Source of the DNA: Spisula solida
Taxonomy: Eukaryota > Mollusca > Bivalvia > Venerida > Mactridae
DNA length: 64,000 bases
Assembly: GCA_947247005.1 (NCBI GenBank)
Contig: OX365946.1
Location: 3,852,453-3,916,452, forward strand
Direction: 5' to 3'
Positions within the stretch are counted from its first letter, which is position 1. Every line of letters begins with the position of its first letter. This document shows, one piece after another, positions 21,462 to 33,330 of the stretch. The notes below the pieces were generated by a model. The model had not been told where the DNA came from, did no database searches, and saw only the letters and a list, made by a program, of their open reading frames with translations. The translations under genes and the position numbers were made by a program.

Positions 21462-22216
21462 ATCAATACTGCAGTTGTACGATTATGGCGGACCTTACAA
21501 GTTTTCATCAATACTGCAGTTTTACAATTATGGTGGACCTTACAAGTTTTCATCAATACTGCAGGTTTACAAATATTACGGACCTTACAAGTTTTCATCA
21601 ATACTGCAGGTTTACAATTATGGCGAACCTTACAAGTTTTCATCAATACTGCAGTTTTACAATTATGGCGGACCTTACAAGATTTCATCAATACTGAAGT
21701 TTTACAATTATGGCGGACCTTACAAGTTTTCATCAATACTGCAGTTGTACAATTATGGCGGACCTTACACGTTTTCATCAATACTGGTGTTTTACAATTA
21801 TTGCCAACCTTATAAGTTTTCATCAATACTGGAGTTTTACAATTATGGTGGACCTTACAAGTTTTCATTAATACTGGAGTTTTACAATTATGGCGGACCT
21901 TACAAGTTTTCATCAATACTGCAGTTTTACAATTATAGCGGACCTTACAAGTTGTCATCAATACTGGAGTTTTACAATTATTGCGGACCTTATAAGTTTT
22001 CATCAATACTGCAGTTTTACAATTATTGCGGACCTTACAAGTTTTCATCAATACTGGAGTTTTACAATTATTGCGGACCTTACAAGTTTTCATCAATACT
22101 GGAGTTTTACAATTATCGCGGACCTTACAAGTTTCATCAATACTGGAGTTTACAATTATTGCGGACCTTATAAGTTTTCATCAACACTGGAGTTTTACAA
22201 TTATTGCGGACCTTTA
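21462..22216 (+). repeat. 45-bp tandem satellite, about 17 units
   Basis: The unit reads GGCGGACCTTACAAGTTTTC, ATCAATACTGCAG, then TTTTACAATTAT; the period is 45 bases. Because 45 is 15 codons, frames stay open on both strands: a 253-codon ORF on the minus strand and 232, 118 and 112 codons on the plus strand. Units near the right end carry single-base deletions (about 22130-22150 and 22210) that break those frames. I see no start context or neighbouring gene, so a repeat protein is unlikely. GCAG units dominate on the left and GGAG units on the right, so the array has two subtypes. Confidence 0.85.
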
Positions 22217-22725
22217 AGTTGTCCATGAATAAATCAGTACACATTATGTGGAAGCAGCTGCATGTCATAGTAATTGTCAAAAAAGAGCATTACGAATATA
22301 ACATGCTAACCCAGAACTCGAACTATTGTTGCTGTGGCAACACTCGTCATGAGTTATATTCAGTTGTGATCCCAGACCGCGGCATAACAAAGTTGTTAAA
22401 ATTGATATGTAATGGTATATTTCCTTTGCTTGACGCTCAGCATTGTAAGTAATTGCTGGTTTGATAGGTGTCAGAATAGTGTGCCTGGTGGTCTCCATAT
22501 TGCATACTTTCGAGCAATGGTAAATGTATCATTGATAAATAATGCTTTTTTTACAGAATTTGTTTTTTACTTGAGATATATAAACTTTACAAAAACAACA
22601 ATTCTTTTGTTATTCTCTTACGAAGATACTATAACCTAGGCATACCCCACAATTAAAACAAATGACCGTGGAATATCGTTTTCCTATAGCCTAAACGCCA
22701 AGCCATTGATAAGACGGTCATTGAT
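22217..22725. other. Intergenic, no feature seen
   Basis: AT-rich flank of the satellite. Short overlapping ORFs on both strands have no recognisable similarity. Confidence 0.4.
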
Positions 22726-22730
22726 AATAC

Positions 22731-22786
22731 TAAGTAAGGTCGGACACTCACCCCTAGAATGGGAGAGTCTCGTTACGATACATTTA
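22731..22786 (+). repeat. Decayed tRNA-like SINE fragment
   Basis: GGTCGGACACTCACCCCTAG followed by GGGAGAGTCTCGTTACGATA resembles the body of a tRNA-derived SINE head (anticodon arm plus decayed B-box). The A-box is missing or mutated. Confidence 0.35.
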
Positions 22787-22789
22787 TCA

Positions 22790-23624
22790 TATTATTTCAC
22801 ATGATACTCACGCTTTATTCCTATATTCTGTCAACACATGTGGCACTCTATTTTCTCATGGACGGAAACGATCTGTCAAGCTGACCTTGTAAAGTGTTTA
22901 CGTAAATTACTTCAAAGTCTATGAGGAGATTATAACAATTAACATAATTGATAGTACAAATAATGTGGGTAATGCTAAAGGCCATCGAATGCATAATTAC
23001 ATTCGTTAATTTGGACTTGATGCCGTTTCTCAACATTTGCCCAGTAGCATAGGGCGACAGATTGGCCAAAACAAGTATTCCTTGACAGCACATATCCTAA
23101 CTACTATTAACTTACTTTCGACCTGGAACCAGCAACTTCCCCACATGTGAAGGGAAATCCACATTATTGTCAAGTGATCATCTGCCTAAATTAACTTTAT
23201 ACAGTGTAAAATTTGATGTTTTCGCGGAACAGAGATTACGTTTACTGAAAACGTTTGCGAGATATGATGTTGGTGAATGTTTTTGGACAAGGGATACATG
23301 TGTAAAGTAATAAGATAACTTTTATCGCACGACTGCTTGAACTAGCAATAAACAGTATTGTTCAATTATATAATCCTTTATTGCTAAGCAGTACCTACCA
23401 AGCATGTGCTTGCTGATAATAAAGGGTATTTTATATTGTAAAAAAAAATATAGCGTAGTAGTTGCATGAATTTCAGTAGTCATTTCCAATTTCACCTCTT
23501 TCGTTTTGATACACTGTACAAGGAATGCAAGCTATATAAAGCATCATTCTTCGTTTTAAGAATCGACGATAAAAGACAAATACAATGTAGGACAATTGCA
23601 TTGTTCCATATTAGGTCTTACTTA
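22790..23624. other. Intergenic, no feature seen
   Basis: AT-rich; no gene, array or inverted repeat identified. Confidence 0.4.
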
Positions 23625-24000
23625 TCATGAGTGAGTACGGACTGTCTATAAAGACTTGGCAAATCGTTTTGACCTAATGATGTTAATGGATGCTGTTTAC
23701 TACGTTGAACCAATAAACAAAACGTGTTCACATTACAACACTACAGCTTAGAGCATATAGTCAGTAAATGAAGAGACTTGTAACATCACACACATACAAA
23801 TACATTTCTCATTGGTGACACAAGTGACTGAATCTGTCGTAGGAATGATAACATCGTATTATTGTCGATTGTGTCTGACAGGAATGTCGATATAGCTTAA
23901 AATAAGTGTATGTCGAGCATAGATTTATGTATGTTATTATGTTATTCACACTGGAGGTTATTAAGTTTATGAACGCAAGTGCAGGTGTAAACAATATATT
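23625..24000 (+). repeat. Dispersed family B, partial copy
   Basis: ATTACAACACTACAGCTTAG, a TAAATGAAGAG motif, ACATTTCTCATTGGTGACACAAGTGACTG and TATTATTGTCGATTGTGT align in order with 46975-47290 and with the reverse complement of 63.67-64.0 kb. It is more diverged than the other two copies are from each other. Confidence 0.55.
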
Positions 24001-26730
24001 GTACTATTAAACATAATTACAGGTATCTTTAGCAGGCACATTAACATGTGGCAGTTTGTTGTTCCGATTGGTCTCACTTATTAATGTGTTGCTCTAGTTT
24101 AAGATGTGAAGTTGTATTCTAACACTGTTATTTTAATCGTCTAGCCTATGCATTAATATAAATTCTAAATTGGAATTAAACCACTTCTTCTGTCGTGACC
24201 ACAAAGAAGTAGTTGGCATGTCAAAATTTCAAATTTCAAAACAATAAATAGTCACATTGTGTTATACAATGTAGTTGGAGAGAACGAGAACAGGACAGAA
24301 TAGTTTTAAGACCGGACAATAATACATTTAGACTAGGTTTAATACAATAAGAATTTAATATGATATCAAATAAAATTTTATTTGAACATTGAACATTTAT
24401 AAAATGAAATTAAAATGGTAAATCTATATGATTCATGTGTTATCACTTATGTACATGTGTAAATTACGTAACGTAATAAACGATTTGGTGTTGTGACCAA
24501 TGGATCTGACCTTGGGTATAAAATAAGGACTTAACACCGGTCTATTATAATTTAATATGAGATTAAAGACATATCTGTAGTGTATTTTGCTACCGACGGC
24601 AGGGCATCAAGTTGTTTTGCTGCGGAATTGTTTTATTAAGCTTTGGTCTATACGTTTATTGTATTTTTGCAACTTTGAAAGCCAGCAAAGGCTGCTTGAT
24701 TCATTTAAACAATGGCATGTTCACTATTTCTGTTGTGTGGCCGTCAAAGTCGTGTGTTGTTGTCTGTCGACTTTAACTCTGTTTAATATGTTTGACTGAC
24801 TCAAGTTGAAAGACAATTGTATAGACTTCATCAACGAAAAATATAAAAGTGTCTACCCCAGTGGGGTAAAATGTTGCGAACGATAACCTCAGTGTAGTTC
24901 AACCAAGATGCGGTAGTTGTCAGAAATATCAAATTGACGTATATAAATGTTCATCTGTACGTAAAACAAACGTCACAAACTGGTTTTGCTGTTCTTCTTG
25001 TAGTGGCAATAAATAATCAAATCGTCTAGAAATAGATCAATACGCCAACAGCTTAACAATATATGGCATTGTTAACGACAGATAATGACCAGGCCCCGTC
25101 TGTCTATACAATACAATTTGTAATCTAAATGTCAGCCATAATGTATTCACAACTGATTATGAACGACATTTCATATAATTCGATATCAATAAACGATAAC
25201 AACTGGTAATGTTTTATTATCAATCTCTCGAAACATCTAAATTGAGAGTTCAATATCAAATCTGACAGTTTGCACAATACAGAGTCTGTGTTTTAGACAT
25301 AATATTATGTCAATTTCGTATTGAGATCTGACAAACACGAAAATAATCGCAATGGTTTAGGACTTTAGCACAGCTTGAGTGGGAGCCCGGAGAAACAAAG
25401 AAATGTTATGTAAAATCAACAATAGCTTTACTGAGTTAGTGAATTCTAACTACTGCATTGACTGTATTATCGGTTTGGTTTTTATGGTCGTCATACAGAG
25501 GTAGTCTGTCTGGTGTATTTCAATGGTTATTTAAAAGGGAAACAACTGTTAATAGAAGGATTGTTTGAACGGACGCCCCTCGTTTGCTTCCTTACTGAGT
25601 ACATCTTTATACGTAGCAGTTCTGAATTTTGATATGACCCATCCTACTATACATATGATTTGTTCTATCGCATGTGCATTCACTACAATAAGTGCATGCA
25701 ACTAATTTTCTCGAAACCCAAATCATGTGGGGTGATTATGTGCTCTTTCCGTTCATAGCGCTCATTCAGCTACTGAACTAGTCATGTACTGGTTGTTGGT
25801 AATATTGGTCCCAGTCAGTCGGACACTGAGTTCGTTGAACATGAGGCATACATGGCACAACATTGGTTTTCTCAGTAATACAGTTAGATGTTATGGTATT
25901 GGTATCATAGAACGAGGTAGCCCATCGGTGGTAGTTACGTATAGTTTACCTTATGCAGTGTGTATGGTTAAGCGGGACCAAAGTCTCCATACATGTGATT
26001 ACTAACTTTGTTCATCGAGTTTATAAATAAGCTTAGCTTTCTACTCAATCCTTAATATGTGTGAATGAATGTTATTATATGTTTATAAAGAAATATATAT
26101 TGTTTAAACTAACTTTGTTGTATGTGTTTTAATGTTTTAGTTAAGAAATCAATATAAGTTGGCGATGGCATTCTGTACATACGGAAGTCAAATATTATTT
26201 TGCAGGTTCAATCCAATGATCCAGTTATGTAATTGTCGATATATTTTAGTCGTAGTCATGTTAGGGAGCGTCAATTGAATTTGCCTGTATGTCAAACACA
26301 GGGTTTTCTGATTGTCGTTGACGTAAAATCTCTAGGACAACAACTTACTTAGGTTGATATTTATTCCGGCTGTCTCTATCAGGCATGGTATTGTCATGAC
26401 AACGTACATTATATCTCTGATGAGCTTTCTAAATCAGCTTCAGAATGCCCAGCAAAAGAGTCATGTACGTGTGCGTGGAATGATATATGCTATACGATAA
26501 AAACACCTTATATTTCACAAGTACAAGGGGCGAGGAAAGGTATTGAAAACCAATGTAAAATACTAGGACTGTGAGCGCATGCAGATTTAACTCATACATG
26601 TTTAAAACACTAATATTCGTGCGTGCACATTGATCAGGTGAAATGTTACTGGAAGGTGTGTCACTATTAAGCAAAATACTTATACGGATATTAATATACC
26701 TCCTAAATTTTCGGTTCCAAATACAGCGGC
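24001..26730. other. 2.7-kb intergenic stretch, no feature seen
   Basis: AT-rich. I found no splice-bounded ORF, tandem array, inverted repeat or match to the other families in the window. A 73-codon ORF at 25784-26005 is unrecognised and lacks supporting signals. Confidence 0.4.
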
Positions 26731-26830
26731 TGATATATGTGCGATTTGATGAAAGACTTATTTCTACACATGACCTATGTTGCTAGATTTACTATTATTT
26801 CTGACCAGACTGAACGTTCAATAAAACATT
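26731..26830 (-). repeat. Fragment of dispersed family C
   Basis: ATATGTGCGATTTGATGAAAG, ACACATGACCT and TCTGACCAGACTGAACGTTC match the left end of the inverted family C copy at 49.21 kb (TTGTGCGATTTGAAG, ACACGTGACCT, GATCAGACAGACCAAACTC). The match fades after about 100 bases. Confidence 0.45.
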
Positions 26831-27245
26831 ACTGGAGAAGATTGATATGACAGAGTGATAAACCCGTACCAGATCACGGTTAATGAATTTATTACATTGA
26901 CTATACAACAGACAGTCAGTCGGCATGTAATGATATAGCTTGTACAGACATACACACAAAAATGTTTAGGGCTGGAAAAAAATACTGTTATGTTTCTTCT
27001 TCCGAGAAGTTCCCCTTCCGAAAATACCCACACAAATCGCCACTGTCCGATAAAAGTATTGCAAAATCAGACAAAACATGTTGCGATTAAATCAATAAAA
27101 ATCGTTCTTTATTACTTAAGTGAAAACACACAAAGTTTAAAAATAATTCCACAATCATCACCCTACCTTTATGGTCATTGCTGACGGGAATGTTTAATTT
27201 ATTGCTGATTAAATCAGTAAAATTAATACAGTGTATAGCGTTACC

Positions 27246-27302
27246 AGGGCTGATTGGTTAATGACTTTGAGGTCGAAGGAACGATCCCGGTAGCTTTCCG
27301 TG
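27246..27302 (+). repeat. Possible decayed tRNA-like fragment
   Basis: GGGCTGATTGGTTAATGACT is followed by GAGGTCGAAGGAACGATCCC. This has a D-arm-like first half and a weak B-box (GAACGATCCC), but spacing and pairing are poor. Low confidence. Confidence 0.25.
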
Positions 27303-27615
27303 CTGATATTCATATTAATGATTAACTGTACGTACCAGGCCAACAATTCACAAAAGGATTAACTGATTTGGATTGAATTTGATCCTGGAAATAATTTCCA
27401 GTTTTTATATAACTTATTGAAGAATTGAGAACTGTTGGCAATACTATTTTTAACCATGTGCATAATGCCTAAACTTCTTCAAGTTAACATGTTCACATAC
27501 TCAGAACATATTTTGTCTTTTGATAATGTAAAGCATTGTACTTGAGACTGAAAGGTATTCTGAAAAACCTGGATTGGTACGGACGCTTTGCGAGTTTGCT
27601 AAAATTAACACGTAC

Positions 27616-27653
27616 GGAGCTCGTAAGGGAGCTCGTAAGGAGCTCGTAGAGCA
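27616..27653. repeat. Triplicated GGAGCTCGTA motif
   Basis: Three close copies of GGAGCTCGTAR occur in a row with one-base length differences. Likely a small replication-slippage event. Confidence 0.6.
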
Positions 27654-28589
27654 AATGTGACCGTAGCATAATACTAGTATCAAGAATTCCGTAGGTGATT
27701 TGATAAAACAGTACCCTGGTCATCAATAATGAAAATCGGGAAGCACATATTCTCAGAATGTATGTAAAGCATCAGCCACTTTAGTGACTCTAAAACGAAT
27801 AAAACACTACACTTTGACCACATTGCATTTTTGATAGATTATTATAGCAAATTGATTCACCTCAGATTGTTGATGACCAAAGTCTGGACGAGCTTTGTTT
27901 CCAACGACAACGTCAATCGACGTACTAAGCTGTCCACATTATCTGATTAGACAACGTGGCACTTAGCAAACCATGGTGTACTATCTAAGGGTTTAGATTA
28001 TTACTAAGATATGCTAAAGGGTGAACGCTGCGAGTGCAATCATATGGCATCATGTTGTATTGTGAATGTAATGTCACACATATACCAAAGACAATGTTGC
28101 AAAAATACCACAAACATAAAATAATATGCAAACATAGTGTGCTCATTGCACATATCCATGGGTGAATGCGGGAAGTTTCTGCGATGGATCGTTTTGTTTT
28201 TAATTCTTACGTTTATAAAATGTTATTTTCTTTATTTATGGATTAGAAGGTCAACTTGAATATTCCTCCGACTGGTTTTCGCGCTTATGACGTCAATACC
28301 ATAACATCAACGAATATATTGAAAGTAGTTCCACTTTTAACGATTACGAGGATAGCATGGTGTCAGATTACTCGACGGTACATAGTAGGCAACACATTGT
28401 CATGAACTGCATTGTAATCCTGACCAGTAATAAGATGTGGCGCCCCGTTTTTTTCTACAGAAATAGTGAAATTATATTGCTGACACACAGTACGCGCACG
28501 TGCCTGTAGAAAATGTAAATGGAACCGCATTATAACAATTCGTTCACCAGAAGATAAAGCAATATTTATGAGCAAACATGCCAGAAAGC
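27654..28589. other. Intergenic, no feature seen
   Basis: AT-rich; an unrecognised 86-codon minus-strand ORF at 28363-28623 overlaps a dispersed repeat and lacks support. Confidence 0.4.
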
Positions 28590-28990
28590 AAAAAAACGTT
28601 AAAAGCCAACAATTACCTTTCACGTTATGGCGGAAATAACTTTAGAATATAACCTACATTATGAGCCAATGAAAACGCCGCATTTTCGCGGTTAAATGAA
28701 AATTTAATCATTAAAATTTTCTCTTAACAGACTTGACGTCTTGCGTTGGCGCTAATTTCTATCGGCCAATCAGAATGCAGAATGTTATATTCTAAGTTAG
28801 TTAGAAGATATTAAGTAAATTTTAATGACTAAAAAGGCCTCGCTTCGCTCGCTCCGCCCTTTTTAATCATTAAAATTTACTTAATATGTTCTAACTATAA
28901 CTTAGCGAAAAAAGTCTGCAACACAATTTCATATCAAGACTTATACTAATGACGTCAGTATGAATTTGAATTGTAGAATTTGCAGAGCAT
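28590..28990 (+). repeat. Dispersed family D copy interrupted by a palindrome element
   Basis: AACGTTAAAAGCCARCAATTACC and the 'GGCGGAAATAACTTTAGA' segment on the left, and ATCAAGACTTATACTAATG plus GTAGAATT on the right, match 50810-50945. There the two halves are adjacent. The interval of about 277 bases between them here (28641-28917) is therefore an insertion. Confidence 0.65.
28641..28917. mobile_element. Inserted element with 122-base palindrome
   Basis: The segment is absent from the paralogous copy at 50810-50945. It contains an imperfect palindrome at 28793-28914: TAAGTTAGTTAGAAGATATT pairs with ATATGTTCTAACTATAACTTA, and ATTAAGTAAATTTTAATGA with its mirror. The loop is CCTCGCTTCGCTCGCTCCGC. 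A second, inexact inverted copy of ATTTTAATCATTAAAATT-like sequence lies near 28705-28725. It is a foldback-type insertion without coding capacity. Confidence 0.65.
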
Positions 28991-31065
28991 GAATAAAATC
29001 GTGAACATGTTAAACATAGTTCATGACGGAGTCAACTCCTTACGACACAAAATGACACGGTATAACATTCCATCGTCACCTTAGCATATTAAATTGACAC
29101 ATAAGAATATTCTGCTATCATGTATTGCAAAATTGAGATGGGGGAATATTCCTCGTCGTTTTTGCCAAAAATGAGTTTTATAATAGTAGCTCTCAATGAG
29201 AGCTATGTCACAGTGACCTTGACCTCTTTCGGCAACATCTCTATATTTATATCTCAACAGATCCACTGTGTTCTATCTACAGTTTTCATGGAGTTTTTTT
29301 GAGAACCAAATTGTTCTATCTGTGTGTTGACCAATGAATTGCTCCCATCAAGTCACGTGATGTAAACTAAAATGGCTGAGGAGTGAACAAAGAAGATTAC
29401 AAATAGTTGTAGTATTGATGTACGTAATATTTTTTTATTTGAAACTCATATATTCTTGTGTGGTGTTGTGCTCTGTGAATGCCATATTTACTTAAAAACT
29501 GTAAACATAAGTGTTGTAAAATTCGGATGAGAAAGTATTCGGACAAAAGTAATTCACTTCAATTTGACGCTTCAATGCTGTCTCTAAAAGCACTGAGAGC
29601 GATCAAAGAAGTGAGAGTAGCTGCAACATATGTTAATTTGAATTTTCTCATTGACATGTTTCATAGACAGACACATAAAATGCAACACTGGCCATATTCC
29701 ATAGTACAAGCCGATGTAGCAGGGATACACAATAGAGAGTGACAGGCAGGTCATGGTCCCTTGAAAGTACAATGTACTTTAAAGTACTTGAAAGTCAATA
29801 CACTTGTGGAAACAACTTTATACAGCATTTTATTTCAGTTATTCCCCATTTCTGACTTTGAATCTTTACACAGAAATGTCAATTACTCAAAGACTATCAA
29901 AGGTATCCACTTGAAACTCAACATAGTGATTCACTAATATTAGAGGCGTACATACATAGAAGGCTGGTAACTCTGTGACCTATATTTATGAGTTATCTGT
30001 CCTTGTTTCTCTTATAATTTTGACTCATATATAAGCAAGGTTACTATCAAGTACGAGAAAGTCGATCGTCCAGCACTCGTATGCGGTGCTCTTGTTAATC
30101 TCACCTGAGCACAGTGTGTTCTAAAGCTCATAAGAGCTATTGTGATCGCCCATGTCTGTCGTGCGTTTTTAACCCTTTAACAGTGTACGCTTTAGAGGTC
30201 TCAAGTTTGTCACTTGATCACAATGTTTCTCTCTGTATAATCTGCATAGAACATTGTGGTTCTAAGTGAAACGGCGATTACGTTTTGTATAATGTTCTAT
30301 CGACAGTAGACCGAATTCTAGTGCGGTATGTTTGAATCAATGATTCTTTATGATATGTGGAAGTACTCCTGAGATCTACATAAATAAAACACCAATTTCT
30401 GTTAGAATTCGTCCACAACAAAAACGTTATAAAGCCCTGAATCTTAAAACCTGATTATCTCGAAAATGGTTCTCGGGCGACGATGTGCAAAGATGGGGCA
30501 TATATATTATAAGCTATACCATGGTATCAGCTGTTTTTATGATCGTTAAGGGATATGTTTGCGTTCCGTCCCCTATAAATTGCGGTACGGACACGCCACT
30601 GTCATGTTTTGAAAGGGGGACAACTGTTGGACCGTCCTGGTACGGACACACAGTCATTTATACTTTCCTAACTGGTTGTCACAGAATTTACGTAGCCTGG
30701 ATTACCTGCCCCTTACACTATGTGATAGAGCCAGGCAACGACGAACTATGAAAGCTCGCATAGGGGAGAAAATTTTACATACGTTGAGAATAAAAAAACG
30801 ATAAAACGTGTTACTAATGTAAACCAAGCACATATTTGAATTTTTGTTGTAGTATTGCACCGAGAATCGTAGAGTTTGAGTTTTTAACATCTTGTGTTGT
30901 AAAATAATTTGATGAATAATAAAAGTTGCACCATTTCGGACGTTGTTACATTTCGGATATTGATTGGAACGCTCCAAATTTCATTCAGACAACTGTGTGG
31001 CCAGTATATATATATTTATGTACAAATGTGTATGTTGGTAATTCAAGTATATAAAATTAAAATGA
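28991..31065. other. 2-kb intergenic stretch, no gene seen
   Basis: AT-rich with one small perfect hairpin (TAGCTCTCAATGAGAGCTA near 29187). ORFs up to 91 codons occur on both strands but overlap and are unrecognised. Confidence 0.4.
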
Positions 31066-31150
31066 CACTTAGTCAATTAAAAGTAGAAGACAATACACAA
31101 TTAGACGCTTCTGCTTTTTAACTCAGGACATGGGACCCGACGATGGAGCA
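31066..31150 (+). repeat. Dispersed family E fragment
   Basis: AAAAGTAGAAGACAATACAC, then CAATTAGACGCTTCTG and GGACATGGGACCCGACGATG match 57862-57940 in the same order and strand. Confidence 0.5.
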
Positions 31151-31603
31151 ATAAATATAAATAATGTTTAAGTAATTTGTTATCATATAAGAAACACCCA
31201 GTAACATCAGCTTTAGAAATATACTATATATATTAAAAAATAAATAATGGTGAGGAAAAGTAGGCATACCAACAAATAATTGTAATCAGGGGCGGCTTCA
31301 GGCCTCACAACATACATGTAGAGCGAGCGAAGTGATTAGGAAAAACATGAATTAATTGTTTATATATGAGCAGCATGTCCAGAACTTGTTTTGCGAGTGA
31401 TGCGAACTAGACAAAATGCATTCAGTTTTTCATCCGGAATAAAATACAAATTACGTATGCTACGTTAGATATGCACAACTGTGAACTTGACTTGAAACCC
31501 GTGTTGGTTGTACAGTTTCATGGAAATTTAACTTATATATAGTTGCCAAGTGATAATCCAACATATTACATTAAGCATGCTAGCTCCAAATATAATTCCC
31601 ATA

Positions 31604-32163
31604 TACGTGGGGTGATCAAAAAGAAATGTGATAAATGCCATAGTTTGTAAAGTTTACGCGTTTTATCCATAAACTATCATATTTGTTTAGGTGCATTAAT
31701 GCCGATAAGTACGTGTAAAATATAAGTGTCTAACGTTAGTACTGATTTATTAATAGAACGTTAAATACTAGTACTGGGGTGTCGCGCTATGTCGCCGCAC
31801 ATCAAAACGTTGTCAGTTTAGCCGTATGATATGGAAAAGCAACTGACCAATATTTCGTTAAATGTTCCTCCGACAAAATTATGCTATACGTATAGAGACA
31901 TGAGCGATTGATTGGAAAAATGTGACATTCAAATAGTTAACCGTTTACGTGCATGACGTTATTCACGTCAAATGTGTGCGGCGAGTCGCTGTAAACAAGG
32001 TTGCGAAACCGCTGATATCTCTATAAATAATACTTGAATATTTACAAAACTCAGCAGACGGTGAGATGATATATTGTGTAATGGGCATACAACATTTCTT
32101 ATTTATATCAGAATTCATTGTAATTTTACAGCGTTTGTCTAATTTCTTTTTGATCACCCCACG
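31604..32163. mobile_element. Mariner-type MITE, about 560 bp
   Basis: The left end TA-CGTGGGGTGATCAAAAAG pairs with the right end CTTTTTGATCACCCCACG; the inverted match continues for about 28 bases (AAATTnnGAYAAA). GGGGTGATCAAAAAG is the typical end of mariner-family (IS630/Tc1/mariner) elements, which duplicate TA. Here the left flank is TA and the right is AA, perhaps mutated. No transposase is encoded; an ORF reading through its right end is chance. Its right end abuts a retrotransposon fragment. Confidence 0.7.
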
Positions 32164-32174
32164 AATATATTGGG

Positions 32175-32685
32175 TAAATGTTTTGCACATGCGCAGCCTC
32201 AGAAGAATCCTGAAGATTTCATGGTAGGACAAGGTCAAAAACTCTGAGGATCTAAAGAGGGCACACTCAACCACCATCTACTCCACATCTTCGTTTGACT
32301 GGGTCATGTGAGACGTATGCGAAAGGGCAGGATTCCAAAAGAGTTCACAAGGTCGTCCTAGTCTTCGGTACAAAGACACGTGCAAGCGTGATCTGCAGAG
32401 CAATCACATCAACTCTGAAGAAGGGGAGTACCTGACCAATGATAGGACAAGTTTTCGTCAAGAAAGGAGTGAAAATGTATGACAATGACAGAAGACAGGA
32501 TTGTGAGGTAAAGAGAGCTAGGAAATAGGCCACATCACAGAGCACAGACTCAATATTCGTCTGCATCGACTGCCAAAGAGAATAGGTCTTAAAAAGGCAT
32601 TCACAGTCACCGCAGGAGATGCAACCCATCGTCTTCCTAGAAAGACGGAGGCCAAGAAGAAGAAGATATACTGGGTTATTAAACA
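32175..32685 (+). pseudogene. Non-LTR retrotransposon ORF2 C-terminal fossil
   Basis: Translation across three frames recovers the C-terminal region of a reverse transcriptase ORF2, in order. About 32190-32285: RSLRRILKIS, a stop in place of the residue after W, then DKVKNSEDLKRAH. About 32300-32345: LR, a frameshift, then GHVRRMRKGRIPKE. About 32349-32480: after another frameshift, GRPSLRYKDTCKRDLQ and DRTSFRQERSE. Near 32535: SQSTDSIFVCIDCQRE, which keeps the CxxC of the usual terminal zinc-finger-like motif. The catalytic reverse transcriptase domain and the endonuclease are absent. At least two frameshifts and several stops make it dead. The fragment starts beside the MITE's right end; I see no more of ORF2 to the left of the MITE. 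The C-terminal blocks are known from metazoan non-LTR elements of the jockey/CR1/RTE group; I do not assign a clade. Confidence 0.8.
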
Positions 32686-33120
32686 GTTCAAACTATAAGG
32701 GTTTTACACACAAAGGTAGACCTCCCACGAATGGCCTACCTCCTGAAACAAACAAGCAAGCACGGAAAATTGATTTGAGGAAGCTGAGTCTGAAATACGA
32801 TTAAGTATACAAATGTTTTAACTATGATCTGAAGAACCAAATACTGTGTTTGAATATGCGTATGTATGCGTCTTTGTCAGTCAGGAATTATGACAACAGA
32901 AGTATGGTTGGCCCCGGATCCATCACAGTTATAATACAGTTGTGCCCTGGTTACACTATCCAGGGTCGACATCACCAATTGCCACGGATTCGATACGGCA
33001 TTGCCAATGACATTTCGTAGTCGTATTAAATTCCTGAGTCTTAAAATCTAGTCTTACCTAATTCAATTCGTTCTTTATCCGTACCAATGTGTATTTATCT
33101 GTAGTAACCCGTTCTCAAAA
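32686..33120. other. Intergenic, possibly 3' flank of the retrotransposon fossil
   Basis: Begins soon after an AAGAAGAAGAAG run (about 32655) that could mark the element's 3' region. Nothing else seen. Confidence 0.35.
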
Positions 33121-33330
33121 GACAATATTAAGTCAGACAGGGAAGTCGGCACTTAGCTTAATCAACCGAGCACTAAAATCATAAAAACACACAAGCACAA
33201 AGCTCACCTGAAACAGCCGAGCACAGAAAACATAAAAAACATACCAGCCACAATGCCCAACTAAACAAGTTATGATCCTCCCATGTCCAAGCTGTCTAAA
33301 ATCTGAATGAACCAGTTAGCGGCTGTTTAA
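33121..33330 (-). repeat. Dispersed family A, tandem doublet on the minus strand
   Basis: Reverse-strand copies of the family A module: GACAGGGAAGTCGGCACTTA, AACCGAGCAC, CATAAAAACACACAAGCAC, then CAGCCGAGCACAGAAAACAT and CACAATGCCCAACTAAACAA, followed by CCAAGCTGTCTAAAA. Order and spacing match 4886-5105 reversed. Confidence 0.7.

Noticed and set aside
21335..22096. 253-codon minus-strand ORF of repeated MKTCKVRHNCKT-like units
   Set aside because: It is the 45-bp satellite read in frame; plus-strand frames are open too, and the ORF runs into a transposon arm. No gene signals.
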